Shown piece by piece: positions 7,986 to 16,533 of a stretch of DNA of 64,000 nucleotides. The first letter of the stretch is position 1; every line of letters starts with the position of its first letter. Below the pieces are notes generated by a model. The model worked only from the letters and a program-made list of their open reading frames with translations, was not told the origin of the DNA and did not search any database. The translations under genes were made by a program, and so were the position numbers. The DNA is from Tellurirhabdus bombi (GTDB taxonomy: Bacteria > Bacteroidota > Bacteroidia > Cytophagales > Spirosomataceae): the NCBI RefSeq assembly GCF_021484805.1, contig NZ_CP090557.1:1748001-1812000 (forward strand), read 5' to 3'.

Positions 7986-9695
7986 TTAGAGTTTATCCCA
8001 CCATACCCGACCCGTGGCGTCCTGTAAATCCCGGCCAAAACCAGGCTCCTTCGCCATTTCGTCGTAAGCAGCTTTCCGGTTTTCGTAGTTAGGCTCCGTT
8101 GGCGACGGAATACCCAGTGGAACGCGACGCGGTATAGTCAGCACGGCTCCGTTCGATACCAGCGGAGGCAGAACCAGCGTTGAGGTGGCGTTGGGATAAC
8201 CGGTCCGCTTCCAGGTTGCCCAGCCTTCGCTTGGCTGACGCAGGAAGTGGATGTATTGCTGGCTCGCAATCAGGTCCAGTGCTTTCGCCTGGTTAAAGGC
8301 TACTTTAGGCTGGGCTAGATACGCGGCTTTCTCGGCTGCCGTCATGGGCGTATAGTTCGCTACCTGAGCGCCCTGGGCCACTGAATCATACCAGTCGAGG
8401 GATGCCGTAACGCCGGTATCATACCACGTTTTAGCACTTTCGGTTGTGATGCCGGTAGCGGCTAATTCAGCCCGCATCAGGCAGAAATCGGCGTAGTTAA
8501 TCACTGGGAAATAATTACGACCTGTTCCGACCGTTCCGTTAACAGCGTACGAAGCCTGGAATAAGCGGGGCTGAATGAACGAAAGGGTATCGATTGTAGT
8601 CGTGGCATTATTGACCCGCACCGTCCGCGCGGTATAAAAGCGCTGGATGTTCTGAGCGGCCTGCGATTGGTCAGGGCTGGTAAATCCACCCACATACCGC
8701 CGCGTTGACTCTCTTGTACCTGCTGGTAGTTGTCGGTTCGCAATCAGCAAGTCAATGTTGGCTTGTGAGTAACCATTCGGCGTAAAGAAAGCATCATTGC
8801 GGGGGTCTTGCGTTTCCCACATGAAATCAACCAACGGCTTGGATGCCCGCAACACTTCCGGAAAGAAGTTGGAGTTGGCATCTCCCGTGAAACCAGCAGG
8901 AGTAGTGAATACCCAGCTATCGGCATTGCTACCCATCAGATCAGATGCGGGAGAAGCTAATACTTCCAGAGCAATTGTTTTTAACTTGGCCGGATCCCGT
9001 TTGCTCAGGCGCATGGCGATTTTAAGGCGTAACGCATTCGCCGCTTTTACCCACTGCTGGGTGTTTCCACCGTAATACTGATCGTTGGTCCCGAGGGCCA
9101 CTTGCGGAGCCGTCTGCGGCGTCTTTAACGTCGTAATGGCTTCTTTTAGCTCTGTATCCAGTGTGGCAAAAAGAGTCGCCTGTGTGTCATACTTTGGCGT
9201 CTGGGTACCTCCGTAACGGGCCTGGAAAGCTTCTGTATAAGGAATGCTGCCGTGAACATCACTTACGTAGAAAGCGTAATAAGCCTTCAATACCCGGGCA
9301 ATCCGAATCATGTGAACATACCGAGGCTGCTCTTCAGCAGGCAGGTTGGCCACCAGTCTTTCGACATCGCTCAGGGCGTTTCCAACAGTGGTGTAAAGTG
9401 CGTTATAGCGCTGGCCAAAGTTGTCGTAAACCTGGGTGAAATTCTGACCGTTGCCCGTTACGCCCGTTGAATATTGCATCCAGGGCATGATGCGGCGGTA
9501 AAAATCGTAGTAAGCTTCGAAGTCGCGATCGTGAATGCTAACTGTTGCATTCAGGAACTGACTCGCCGGCGGAACGCTCGTCAACCCTTCTGGGTTGACG
9601 TTTGTTTCGACAAAAGATTCTTTCTGGCAGCTTCCGAACAATAGCGTACCTGCTACCAGGAATCCAGAAACATAATTTTTATATGACGTTATCAT
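7986..9695 (-). CDS. SusD/RagB-family outer-membrane nutrient-binding lipoprotein (SusD-like)
   Basis: 569 residues with a lipoprotein signal and lipobox LFGSC (Cys at about residue 23). The following NVNPEGLTSVPPASQFLN stretch is typical of the second SusD-like subfamily, and the helical middle region around residues 100-250 carries the usual TPR-like binding scaffold. SusD-like proteins cap a SusC barrel at the cell surface and capture glycans or peptides. It follows susC on the same strand after 25 bases, so they form one operon and one complex. The substrate is not readable; the nearby GH29 fucosidase suggests a fucosylated glycan, but that is inference. Confidence 0.92.
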   Translation of the reverse strand: MITSYKNYVSGFLVAGTLLFGSCQKESFVETNVNPEGLTSVPPASQFLNATVSIHDRDFEAYYDFYRRIMPWMQYSTGVTGNGQNFTQVYDNFGQRYNALYTTVGNALSDVERLVANLPAEEQPRYVHMIRIARVLKAYYAFYVSDVHGSIPYTEAFQARYGGTQTPKYDTQATLFATLDTELKEAITTLKTPQTAPQVALGTNDQYYGGNTQQWVKAANALRLKIAMRLSKRDPAKLKTIALEVLASPASDLMGSNADSWVFTTPAGFTGDANSNFFPEVLRASKPLVDFMWETQDPRNDAFFTPNGYSQANIDLLIANRQLPAGTRESTRRYVGGFTSPDQSQAAQNIQRFYTARTVRVNNATTTIDTLSFIQPRLFQASYAVNGTVGTGRNYFPVINYADFCLMRAELAATGITTESAKTWYDTGVTASLDWYDSVAQGAQVANYTPMTAAEKAAYLAQPKVAFNQAKALDLIASQQYIHFLRQPSEGWATWKRTGYPNATSTLVLPPLVSNGAVLTIPRRVPLGIPSPTEPNYENRKAAYDEMAKEPGFGRDLQDATGRVWWDKL

Positions 9696-9720
9696 GTTTA
9701 TATAAAGTCCGATTTAAGAA

Positions 9721-12700
9721 TTAAAGTCCGACGTTTACCGTTACGCCGATGTTCCGGCTGAAAGGCAATCCACCATACTCAGCAAATTCACCTGCCTTGT
9801 TGCTCAGCAGACCTTGCGGGTTGATGCCATCCTTGGCCGTGCGGTACAGGTAGCCCAGGTTACGACCAACCAGACTGACACGTAGCGACTGCACTTTTAC
9901 TTTATTTAATAACGAAGCCGGTAGCTCATAACTTATAGAAGCTTCCCGAACAGCTACCCAAGAATTTTCAAAAACAGAATATTCCCGAATCCCTGAGCCC
10001 CAGTTCGACAAGTTGTCGTAGTAAGCGTAAGCAGGAATAGGCTTGAGGTACCCTTTTTCAACGGCATCTTTGTAGCTCATACCGCCCAGATCAATCTGCT
10101 GGCCATCAACCGTTGCGGTTACACCCGCGTTCAGGACGCCATCTGGAATGATACCGTCGTTGCGCACAACACCCTGAGCGTCAGTAAACGTAATACCGCC
10201 TGACTCTGTATCCCGGCCAGACAAACTGTTGCTGAAGCTACCGAAAGCCGATCCGTAAGCGTGGGTCGATGAGGCCATCACACCACCAATTTTAGAATCA
10301 ACCTGGAACGTCGCGGCGAAAGGACCGAATTGGAAGTTGTTTACATTGCTGAGCAGGAAGTTTTCCAGCAGCGTACCCAGTTCCTTGCTGCCTTGTCCGG
10401 CGGCCTGGCTACGCAGGAAGGTCATGTAACCACCGGTTGTACCGCTGGCAGGTCCGATCAGTTTCCGGCCCTGGGCATCCCGGGCAAAAGCATACCCCGA
10501 AATAATTGTTCCGTAATCACCACCTGCTTTTGCAATCGACCGAACGTCGTTTCCGAAGGCAAGGCTCAACTCGTAGGTGCTAATTCCATCGGCCAATTCC
10601 AGAATTTTGTTCCGGTTGCGGCTAAAGTTGAACGACGTATTCCACTGGAATTTGCTCGTCTTGATTGGGGTACCTGTCAGCAAAATCTCGACACCTCGGT
10701 TCAGGATTTTACCGGCGTTAACCAACCGTTCGTTTAAGCCAGACTCCTGAGCGACAGGTAGGCGGAAAATCTCGTTCCGGGTCAGCTTGTTGTAAACTGC
10801 CACGTCGAGGCCCAACCGGTTGCCGAAGAACCGCAGGTCAGCACCCACTTCCCACTCACGGGCCAGACGGTTCCGCAAGTTGTAGTTAGGCAATACGTTA
10901 TCCCGGAAACCATAGCGCTGGATTTGTCCGTTGATTGACGTGAAGATATTACCCGCTGAGTAGAAACCAGTCTGGTTCGTAATCCAGGCATCTGTATCAC
11001 CACCCGTGAAACCGTAGCTACCGCGCAGTTTACCGAATGAAAGCTGATTGGGTAAGCCTTTGATGGATTGCGTGAAATCCCAGGCCAAACCTACCGATGG
11101 ATAGTAGTACGAATACTGGCCTGTTCCATTGGCGTAGGTCAACGCCGATGAATAGTCAAGCCGGTTTGTGAAGTTCAGGAACAAAGCGTCTTTGTAGCTC
11201 AGGTCACCATAAGCATAGATTGCATCCGTACGCTTTGACGGAGCTAGTCGCCCTCCTGAAATATCGGCAACAACAGGGTTAACCGAGTTTGGCAGGTTGA
11301 ATTCGCCAGGAATACGAAGGCCACCATCCGTCCGTAGGCGGTATTCACGTCCACCGTTGATGCGGTTGGTCTCGCCACCGAGTGTCAGGTTCAAATGGAA
11401 AAGAGGACCGAAGTCACGGCTTGCCGTTAGCAAAGCCTGGACACGGGACTGTGTGTTAGCCTGTGAATATTGCGAGTATTCTCCACCTGCGAAACCTACC
11501 CCAGCACCTAAGTTTTTATTTTCAGTAGCGTATAATTCGTTCTGGATATTGGCGCGTACAAGTCCCGTCAACCAAGGGGTGATGTTAGCTGTTACGTCAA
11601 TATTTCCCCGGAAGATTTTCTCGTTGCGAGACGTCGTGTACTGGAATGTTTCCCACAAAAACTGGCTGATGCTGTATGGATCATCAACGCTGCCCGTTCT
11701 CCGGCCACCCAGGGGAGACTTGTAATTATCCATCCAGTAGTTGATGTCAAGCGTCCGGGGACGACCATACACAAACCGGAAAACTGGATTGTACGTACCA
11801 CCCTGCCGAATTGGGTTCAGGTTGTCATTGAGCGTATAGTCAGCACTTACGTCCAGGTTCAGCACCTTTCCGAGTTTCTGCGTAGCGCGAATGTTAAAGT
11901 TGTTCCGCTTTAACTCTGCACCGCCCGGCATGATGGTGTTGTTGTACAGGTTCGAGTACGACGCCCGGAATGAACCCCGGTCGTTGCTGCCTTCGATGGC
12001 TACGTTATGGTTTGTGAAACGGCCAGTCTGGAAAAAGTCGAGCGGATTATTGGCTTTCCACTCCACCATGCGACCGTCCAGGTCACGAACCATGCGTCCG
12101 TCAATTTTAGGGCCGAATGAATAAGCCCAGGCGCTGTTCTGCGACTCAACTGTTTCAACGCCATCCGCTGCTTTAGGGAACGTAGGCGATAAACCGGCAC
12201 CGTACTGATTCTGAACATCCACGAAGCGGTAAGCGTGTTCGAACGAAGACGTGTGGTTGTATGAAACCCCCAAGCCTTTCTGTTCGCGGCCTTTTTTGGT
12301 AGTGATAACGATAACCCCGTTCAGGGCTTCTGAGCCGTAGAGTGCACTGGCGGCAGAACCTTTCAGAACCGTCATGGTCTCCACGTTGTCAGGGTTCAGG
12401 TTTTTCATGATGTTCCCGAAATCCTGCGCGGCACCCCATGAGTCGGCACCCGTTGTGGCCGGACGAATCAGAACGCCATCCACCACAAAAAGAGGCTGCG
12501 TGTTCGGGCTCAAGGATGCATTACCCCGGATACGAATCCGTGAAGAAGACATCGGGCCACCCGATCCCTGGTCAATTTGTACCCCGGCTACCTTACCCTG
12601 TAAGGCATTCACCAGGTTAGGCGTGTTTGCCCGCGTTAGGCTGGTACCCTGAACTTCCTGCGCCGCGTACGCTAGCTTGCGTGTTTCCTGCTTTACCCCG

Positions 12701-13026
12701 AAGCCCGTAACAATCACTTCGTCGAGCGACTTAGGGTCTTCTTTCATGGTAATCGCAAGCGTTGTTGAATTGCCTACGGGTATTTCCTGCCGTAAATAAC
12801 CTACGCCAGAGACAACCAGAACGGCGTTTGCGTTGGGAAGCGTCAGCCGGAATGCGCCGTTGGCATCCGTGCTGGTTCCGGTGGTGGTTCCCTTCACCAA
12901 AAGCGATATGCCCGGCAAAGTACCCCCCTGTTCATCTTTAACGACACCAGAGATAGTGGGTCGGTTTTGTGCTCCCGCGAACACTGAAATCGCCAGGAAA
13001 GAAAAAATGAGTAGTAGTCTGTTCAT
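9721..13026 (-). CDS. SusC/RagA-family TonB-dependent outer-membrane transporter
   Basis: 1101 residues. Signal peptide to about residue 19 (VFAGAQ), then a carboxypeptidase-like regulatory domain (TISGVVKDEQGGTLPGISLL, residues 24-100), the SusC hallmark LDEVIVTGFGVK near 101-112, a plug domain with IRIRGNASL, and a long beta-barrel ending in NIGVTVNVGL, which fits outer-membrane insertion. It takes up substrate captured by the SusD partner behind it, using TonB energy. It is first in the operon and divergent from the ROK regulator gene, with 194 AT-rich bases between them. I found no clear TAnnTTTG box for it in that gap. Confidence 0.95.
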   Translation of the reverse strand: MNRLLLIFSFLAISVFAGAQNRPTISGVVKDEQGGTLPGISLLVKGTTTGTSTDANGAFRLTLPNANAVLVVSGVGYLRQEIPVGNSTTLAITMKEDPKSLDEVIVTGFGVKQETRKLAYAAQEVQGTSLTRANTPNLVNALQGKVAGVQIDQGSGGPMSSSRIRIRGNASLSPNTQPLFVVDGVLIRPATTGADSWGAAQDFGNIMKNLNPDNVETMTVLKGSAASALYGSEALNGVIVITTKKGREQKGLGVSYNHTSSFEHAYRFVDVQNQYGAGLSPTFPKAADGVETVESQNSAWAYSFGPKIDGRMVRDLDGRMVEWKANNPLDFFQTGRFTNHNVAIEGSNDRGSFRASYSNLYNNTIMPGGAELKRNNFNIRATQKLGKVLNLDVSADYTLNDNLNPIRQGGTYNPVFRFVYGRPRTLDINYWMDNYKSPLGGRRTGSVDDPYSISQFLWETFQYTTSRNEKIFRGNIDVTANITPWLTGLVRANIQNELYATENKNLGAGVGFAGGEYSQYSQANTQSRVQALLTASRDFGPLFHLNLTLGGETNRINGGREYRLRTDGGLRIPGEFNLPNSVNPVVADISGGRLAPSKRTDAIYAYGDLSYKDALFLNFTNRLDYSSALTYANGTGQYSYYYPSVGLAWDFTQSIKGLPNQLSFGKLRGSYGFTGGDTDAWITNQTGFYSAGNIFTSINGQIQRYGFRDNVLPNYNLRNRLAREWEVGADLRFFGNRLGLDVAVYNKLTRNEIFRLPVAQESGLNERLVNAGKILNRGVEILLTGTPIKTSKFQWNTSFNFSRNRNKILELADGISTYELSLAFGNDVRSIAKAGGDYGTIISGYAFARDAQGRKLIGPASGTTGGYMTFLRSQAAGQGSKELGTLLENFLLSNVNNFQFGPFAATFQVDSKIGGVMASSTHAYGSAFGSFSNSLSGRDTESGGITFTDAQGVVRNDGIIPDGVLNAGVTATVDGQQIDLGGMSYKDAVEKGYLKPIPAYAYYDNLSNWGSGIREYSVFENSWVAVREASISYELPASLLNKVKVQSLRVSLVGRNLGYLYRTAKDGINPQGLLSNKAGEFAEYGGLPFSRNIGVTVNVGL

Positions 13027-13163
13027 AAATGGAATAATGATGCTTACATGAAAAATCTAAAATGATTTTAAGGAAAATAATTATAGAGCCAAATTTTGTT
13101 CTTTTTTTGTATAACTCAAACGTTGTTAATTAATTTTTTTAAAATTGAATCGTGATGAGGAAA

Positions 13164-13171
13164 TATATTTG
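13164..13171 (+). promoter_or_regulatory. Bacteroidota -7 promoter box upstream of the ROK gene
   Basis: TATATTTG matches TAnnTTTG exactly, 49 bases before the ROK start. It overlaps the palindrome at 13165-13179. No clear -33 TTTG is present. Confidence 0.5.
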
Positions 13172-13193
13172 TTAAATATTGGACTTATAAGTC
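13165..13193. promoter_or_regulatory. Two palindromes, candidate operators between susC and the ROK gene
   Basis: ATATTT-GTT-AAATAT (13165-13179) is a perfect inverted repeat lying on the -7 box, and GACTTATAAGTC (13182-13193) is a perfect 12-base palindrome just downstream. ROK regulators of the NagC/Mlc type bind AT-rich palindromes, so autorepression of the ROK operon and possibly control of divergent susC is a reasonable inference. AT-rich palindromes can arise by chance. Confidence 0.4.
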
Positions 13194-13220
13194 ACATTCT
13201 CTTAATACCAAAATACAACC

Positions 13221-14459
13221 ATGCTTCCAGTTATCCCCATTAATGATGAATCTGTAAACCAAAAATCAGTTGTTCTTTACAAGAAAAGCCAGCATCAGAA
13301 AAATGTGCTGTCTTGTTTGTATCAGGAGGGGGCTTGTACTTTGGCCCGTTTAGCTGAAACCATTCATACCAGTGTGCCTTCGATTACAAACCTGATAGAA
13401 CAGCTTACAAGTAATGGGTGGGTGAATACCATTGGCACGGCTACGGGCAACAGCGGCCGTCGTCCGGTGTTGTTTGGCCTTAAGCCAGACGGACATTATG
13501 TGGTGGTGCTGGACATCAGTACGCATGGAACCGGCTTAATGATTATCAATCCGGTGCGTCAAATCATCTTTCAGCACACCACGGCGCATGGATTGGCGGA
13601 TAAGGAAGAGTATTTGGATTTTCTGGTTCAATTTGTGACGGAGACGCTGGCCAATTCGGCCATTCCCCAATCGGATATTCTGGCGATAGGGCTGGCCATG
13701 CCCGGTTTGATTGATACAAACCGGGGACTAAACCTGACCTACCCCAATCTTAAAAAAGCAGATCAGTCACTCACCGAATGGCTGGAACAACAACTATCAA
13801 TACCGGCCTATTTAATCAACGATACTAAAGCGACGGCTCTGGGCGAAAATCGCTTCGGAGGCGGACAAGGCAAAAAGCACGCCTTGTCGATCAACATTGA
13901 CTGGGGCGTTGGCCTCGGAATTATTCTGAACGGGGAAGTTTTTCAGGGCGCTTCCGGTTTTGCGGGCGAGTTGGGACACATCCAGGTTGACCCGGAAGGC
14001 GAGCTGTGCTACTGTGGGAAAGTAGGTTGTCTGGACACCATCACGTCGGCTTCGTCGCTGGTTCGCCGGGTGCAGCAAGCTGTATTAAGTAACCGCGTCT
14101 CGAAATTGTCGGCCTTTCAGGAAGACGTTAGCCAAATCACGATTAACCACGTTATTGAAGCGGCTCACCAGGGAGACTCCTTTGCCATTGACCTGTTGCA
14201 CGAGACGGGGTACCAGCTCGGGAAAGGACTTTCCATTGCGGTCAATCTGTTTAATCCCGAAATCATCATCGTTGACGGGGTGCTGGCTGAGGCGGCTATC
14301 TTCATTACAAATCCAATTGAGCAGGCTATTAATAAATACTGTCTGAGCGGCTTCCGCAAGGAGCTAACCATCGAAGTGACGAAACTTAACGGCACAGCCA
14401 AATGGCTGGGGACCCATGCGTATGTCATGGAAAATCTGTTTACTGCTTTTGACCGATGA
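13221..14459 (+). CDS. ROK-family transcriptional regulator (NagC/Mlc/XylR type)
   Basis: 412 residues. An N-terminal winged helix-turn-helix at about residues 20-75 (LARLAETIHTSVPSITNLIE) is followed by a ROK domain. Visible ROK features are NDTKATALGE near residue 198, the segment ASGFAGELGH, and a zinc site made of that His plus CYCGKVGC. The first phosphate-binding loop, usually DxGGT, reads DISTHGTG, so sugar-kinase activity is doubtful and a sensor role is more likely. It is divergent from susC and its stop overlaps the next ATG by four bases, so it heads an operon with the redoxin and probably the fucosidase. It likely senses a sugar or sugar phosphate and controls these genes. Confidence 0.88.
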   Translation: MLPVIPINDESVNQKSVVLYKKSQHQKNVLSCLYQEGACTLARLAETIHTSVPSITNLIEQLTSNGWVNTIGTATGNSGRRPVLFGLKPDGHYVVVLDISTHGTGLMIINPVRQIIFQHTTAHGLADKEEYLDFLVQFVTETLANSAIPQSDILAIGLAMPGLIDTNRGLNLTYPNLKKADQSLTEWLEQQLSIPAYLINDTKATALGENRFGGGQGKKHALSINIDWGVGLGIILNGEVFQGASGFAGELGHIQVDPEGELCYCGKVGCLDTITSASSLVRRVQQAVLSNRVSKLSAFQEDVSQITINHVIEAAHQGDSFAIDLLHETGYQLGKGLSIAVNLFNPEIIIVDGVLAEAAIFITNPIEQAINKYCLSGFRKELTIEVTKLNGTAKWLGTHAYVMENLFTAFDR

Positions 14460-14965
14460 AGAAACGCTATCTATTTGAGGCTATTCTGGGTATGCTGATC
14501 GTTGGGTTAGTAGCTCTGAAACCGGACCCTTCGCTGCGGGTATTTATTTTTCTGGAAACAGAATGCCCGATTTCCCAGAAAACAACCCAGCGCATTCAGG
14601 CGCTGGCCGATGCCTACGCCGGGCGAGTGACTTTCGAAGCGGTTTATCCCACCGAAACCGTAACCCCGCAGGAGGTGGGTGCGTTCGAACGGGCTTATTC
14701 GCTGCGGATTCCGCGCCGACTAGACCCCCAGCACCGGCTGGTAAAGCGCTACCAGGCTACCACCACGCCCGAAGTTATTCTGGTTTCTGGGTCGGATAAA
14801 ATTCTGTACCGGGGAAGCGTTGATGATCAGTTCTATCAATTGGGTAAATACCGTCCGGCGCCCACTCAGTTCTACCTCAAAGACGCCATCGAGGCCGCCC
14901 TACACAACCGGGCGGTGGCTGTTCCCAAGACCACAGCCGTTGGGTGCCTGATTAATAACCAATAA
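14456..14965 (+). CDS. Membrane-anchored redoxin/thioredoxin-like protein
   Basis: 169 residues. An N-terminal hydrophobic segment (residues 5-21) is a signal anchor or signal peptide. A thioredoxin-fold region follows with VFIFLETECPIS, Cys37 standing alone without a CxxC pair. A second Cys, Cys164, sits in the C-terminal TAVGCLI. ECPIS, the middle YRGSVDDQFY and the terminal VGC-I motif are those of the redoxin half of fused redoxin/cytochrome/copper-monooxygenase proteins of other phyla. Here the protein stops where the CxxCH half would begin, and that half appears as the gene at 6555-7886. It is translationally coupled to the ROK gene (ATGA) and 27 bases before the fucosidase. The exact redox partner is unknown. 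Confidence 0.75.
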   Translation: MKKRYLFEAILGMLIVGLVALKPDPSLRVFIFLETECPISQKTTQRIQALADAYAGRVTFEAVYPTETVTPQEVGAFERAYSLRIPRRLDPQHRLVKRYQATTTPEVILVSGSDKILYRGSVDDQFYQLGKYRPAPTQFYLKDAIEAALHNRAVAVPKTTAVGCLINNQ

Positions 14966-14992
14966 GTATTTCGATTATAAAAAGATTACACA

Positions 14993-16423
14993 ATGAAACA
15001 TAGCTACCTGACGCTCTTCATGGTTCTGCAACTGGGGGTTGCGGCTTTTGCCCAGCAGCATTCGGAACAAAATCACAGTAAGTACGTCTGGCCGAAGGAC
15101 GAGTTAGTAAAGCAGAAACTCAACCAGTGGCAGAACGTAAAATTTGGTTTGCTGATGCACTGGGGGACCTACAGCCAGTGGGGCATCGTGGAATCCTGGT
15201 CGCTTTGTCCCGAAGACGAAGGCTGGTGCGAGCGCAAAGGGCCGCACTCGGCGAACTGGTACGACTACAAAAATGCTTACGAAAAGCTGCAAACGACCTT
15301 TAATCCGGTGAAGTTTAATCCGGAGCGGTGGGCGAATGCAGCCAAGGGAGCGGGCATGAAATACCTCGTGTTTACGACCAAGCACCACGACGGGTTTTGC
15401 ATGTTCGATACCAAACAAACCGACTACAAAATCACGGACGCCAAGTCGCCATTTTCGGCAAACCCGCGCAGAAATGTCACCAAAGAAATTTTGGCCGCCT
15501 TCCGAAGCCAGGATTTCATGCTGGGGACTTATTTCTCGAAACCTGACTGGCACAACGAGCATTACTGGAAGCCTTATTTTCCGCCTAAAGACCGCAATGT
15601 CAACTACGATCCGAAAAAATACCCGGACGAGTGGAACAAATTCAAGGACTTTACCTACAACCAGATTCAGGAGTTAATGACGGGCTATGGCTCAGTCGAT
15701 ATTCTCTGGCTTGACGGCGGTTGGGTGCGACCGTTCAGTACCATCGATTCGACGGTTAGCTGGCAACGCACCATTCCATACAATCAGGATATTGACATGG
15801 CCCGCATCGCCGGTATGGCCCGGCAGCATCAACCCGGCTTGCTGGTGGTTGACCGGACCGTCTCGGGTGAGTTTGAAAACTACGTAACGCCCGAGCAGCA
15901 AATCCCCGATCATTACATGCCTATCCCTTGGGAAACGTGCATGACCATGGGGGATAGCTGGTCGTATATTCCAAAGGAAAATTTCAAATCGGCTCGTAAG
16001 CTGGTGCAGACGCTGGTTGATGTGGTGTCTAAAAATGGAAACCTACTCTTGAACGTAGCGCCCGGTCCCGACGGCGAATGGCATGAAGAAGCCTACAACC
16101 GCCTGCGGCAAATTGGCGACTGGATGCAGGTCAACGGGGAGTCTATTTACGAAACGAAACCGTTGGCTCCCTACCGCCAGGGTCAATGGGCACTAACAGG
16201 CAAAGGCGCGGTTCGCTATGCCTCATACCTGCCAACTGAATCGGAAACGACCCTGCCCGCTACGGTAACGCTGCCCATCGTGCCGACCAAATCGGTGACT
16301 TTGCTGGGTAATAAACAAACCCTATCGTGGAAGAAAACCGCTACAGGAATCACTGTTTCGGTCCCGGAAGCCGCGCGGAAGAAGCTACGCGATCAGCCCG
16401 TTTGGGTCTTTAAAGTAAGCTAA
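14993..16423 (+). CDS. Secreted alpha-L-fucosidase, glycoside hydrolase family 29
   Basis: 476 residues with a signal peptide ending near FAQQ. The catalytic TIM barrel shows the GH29 landmarks: FGLLMHWGTYSQWG at 51-64, TKHHDGF at 129-135, and the nucleophile motif ILWLDGGW with Asp241. A small beta-rich C-terminal domain follows from about residue 390. It removes terminal alpha-L-fucose from glycans in the periplasm or outside the cell. It lies 27 bases after the redoxin gene and probably belongs to the ROK-led operon, linking this locus to fucose-containing glycans. The general acid of GH29 varies between subfamilies and I cannot place it. Confidence 0.92.
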   Translation: MKHSYLTLFMVLQLGVAAFAQQHSEQNHSKYVWPKDELVKQKLNQWQNVKFGLLMHWGTYSQWGIVESWSLCPEDEGWCERKGPHSANWYDYKNAYEKLQTTFNPVKFNPERWANAAKGAGMKYLVFTTKHHDGFCMFDTKQTDYKITDAKSPFSANPRRNVTKEILAAFRSQDFMLGTYFSKPDWHNEHYWKPYFPPKDRNVNYDPKKYPDEWNKFKDFTYNQIQELMTGYGSVDILWLDGGWVRPFSTIDSTVSWQRTIPYNQDIDMARIAGMARQHQPGLLVVDRTVSGEFENYVTPEQQIPDHYMPIPWETCMTMGDSWSYIPKENFKSARKLVQTLVDVVSKNGNLLLNVAPGPDGEWHEEAYNRLRQIGDWMQVNGESIYETKPLAPYRQGQWALTGKGAVRYASYLPTESETTLPATVTLPIVPTKSVTLLGNKQTLSWKKTATGITVSVPEAARKKLRDQPVWVFKVS

Positions 16424-16459
16424 TTCAAACGTTCAGTATAAACGGGTAGGTTTACGCGC

Positions 16460-16467
16460 TATTTTTG
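16460..16467 (+). promoter_or_regulatory. Bacteroidota -7 promoter box upstream of the endonuclease-like gene
   Basis: TATTTTTG matches TAnnTTTG exactly, 74 bases before the start at 16534. No -33 TTTG is visible. Confidence 0.45.
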
Positions 16468-16533
16468 TTAGCCTGTAGCCTGCCCGTTTCAAAAACAGGG
16501 GATGGGCCACTACTTCGTTTTATCCCTTGAAGA

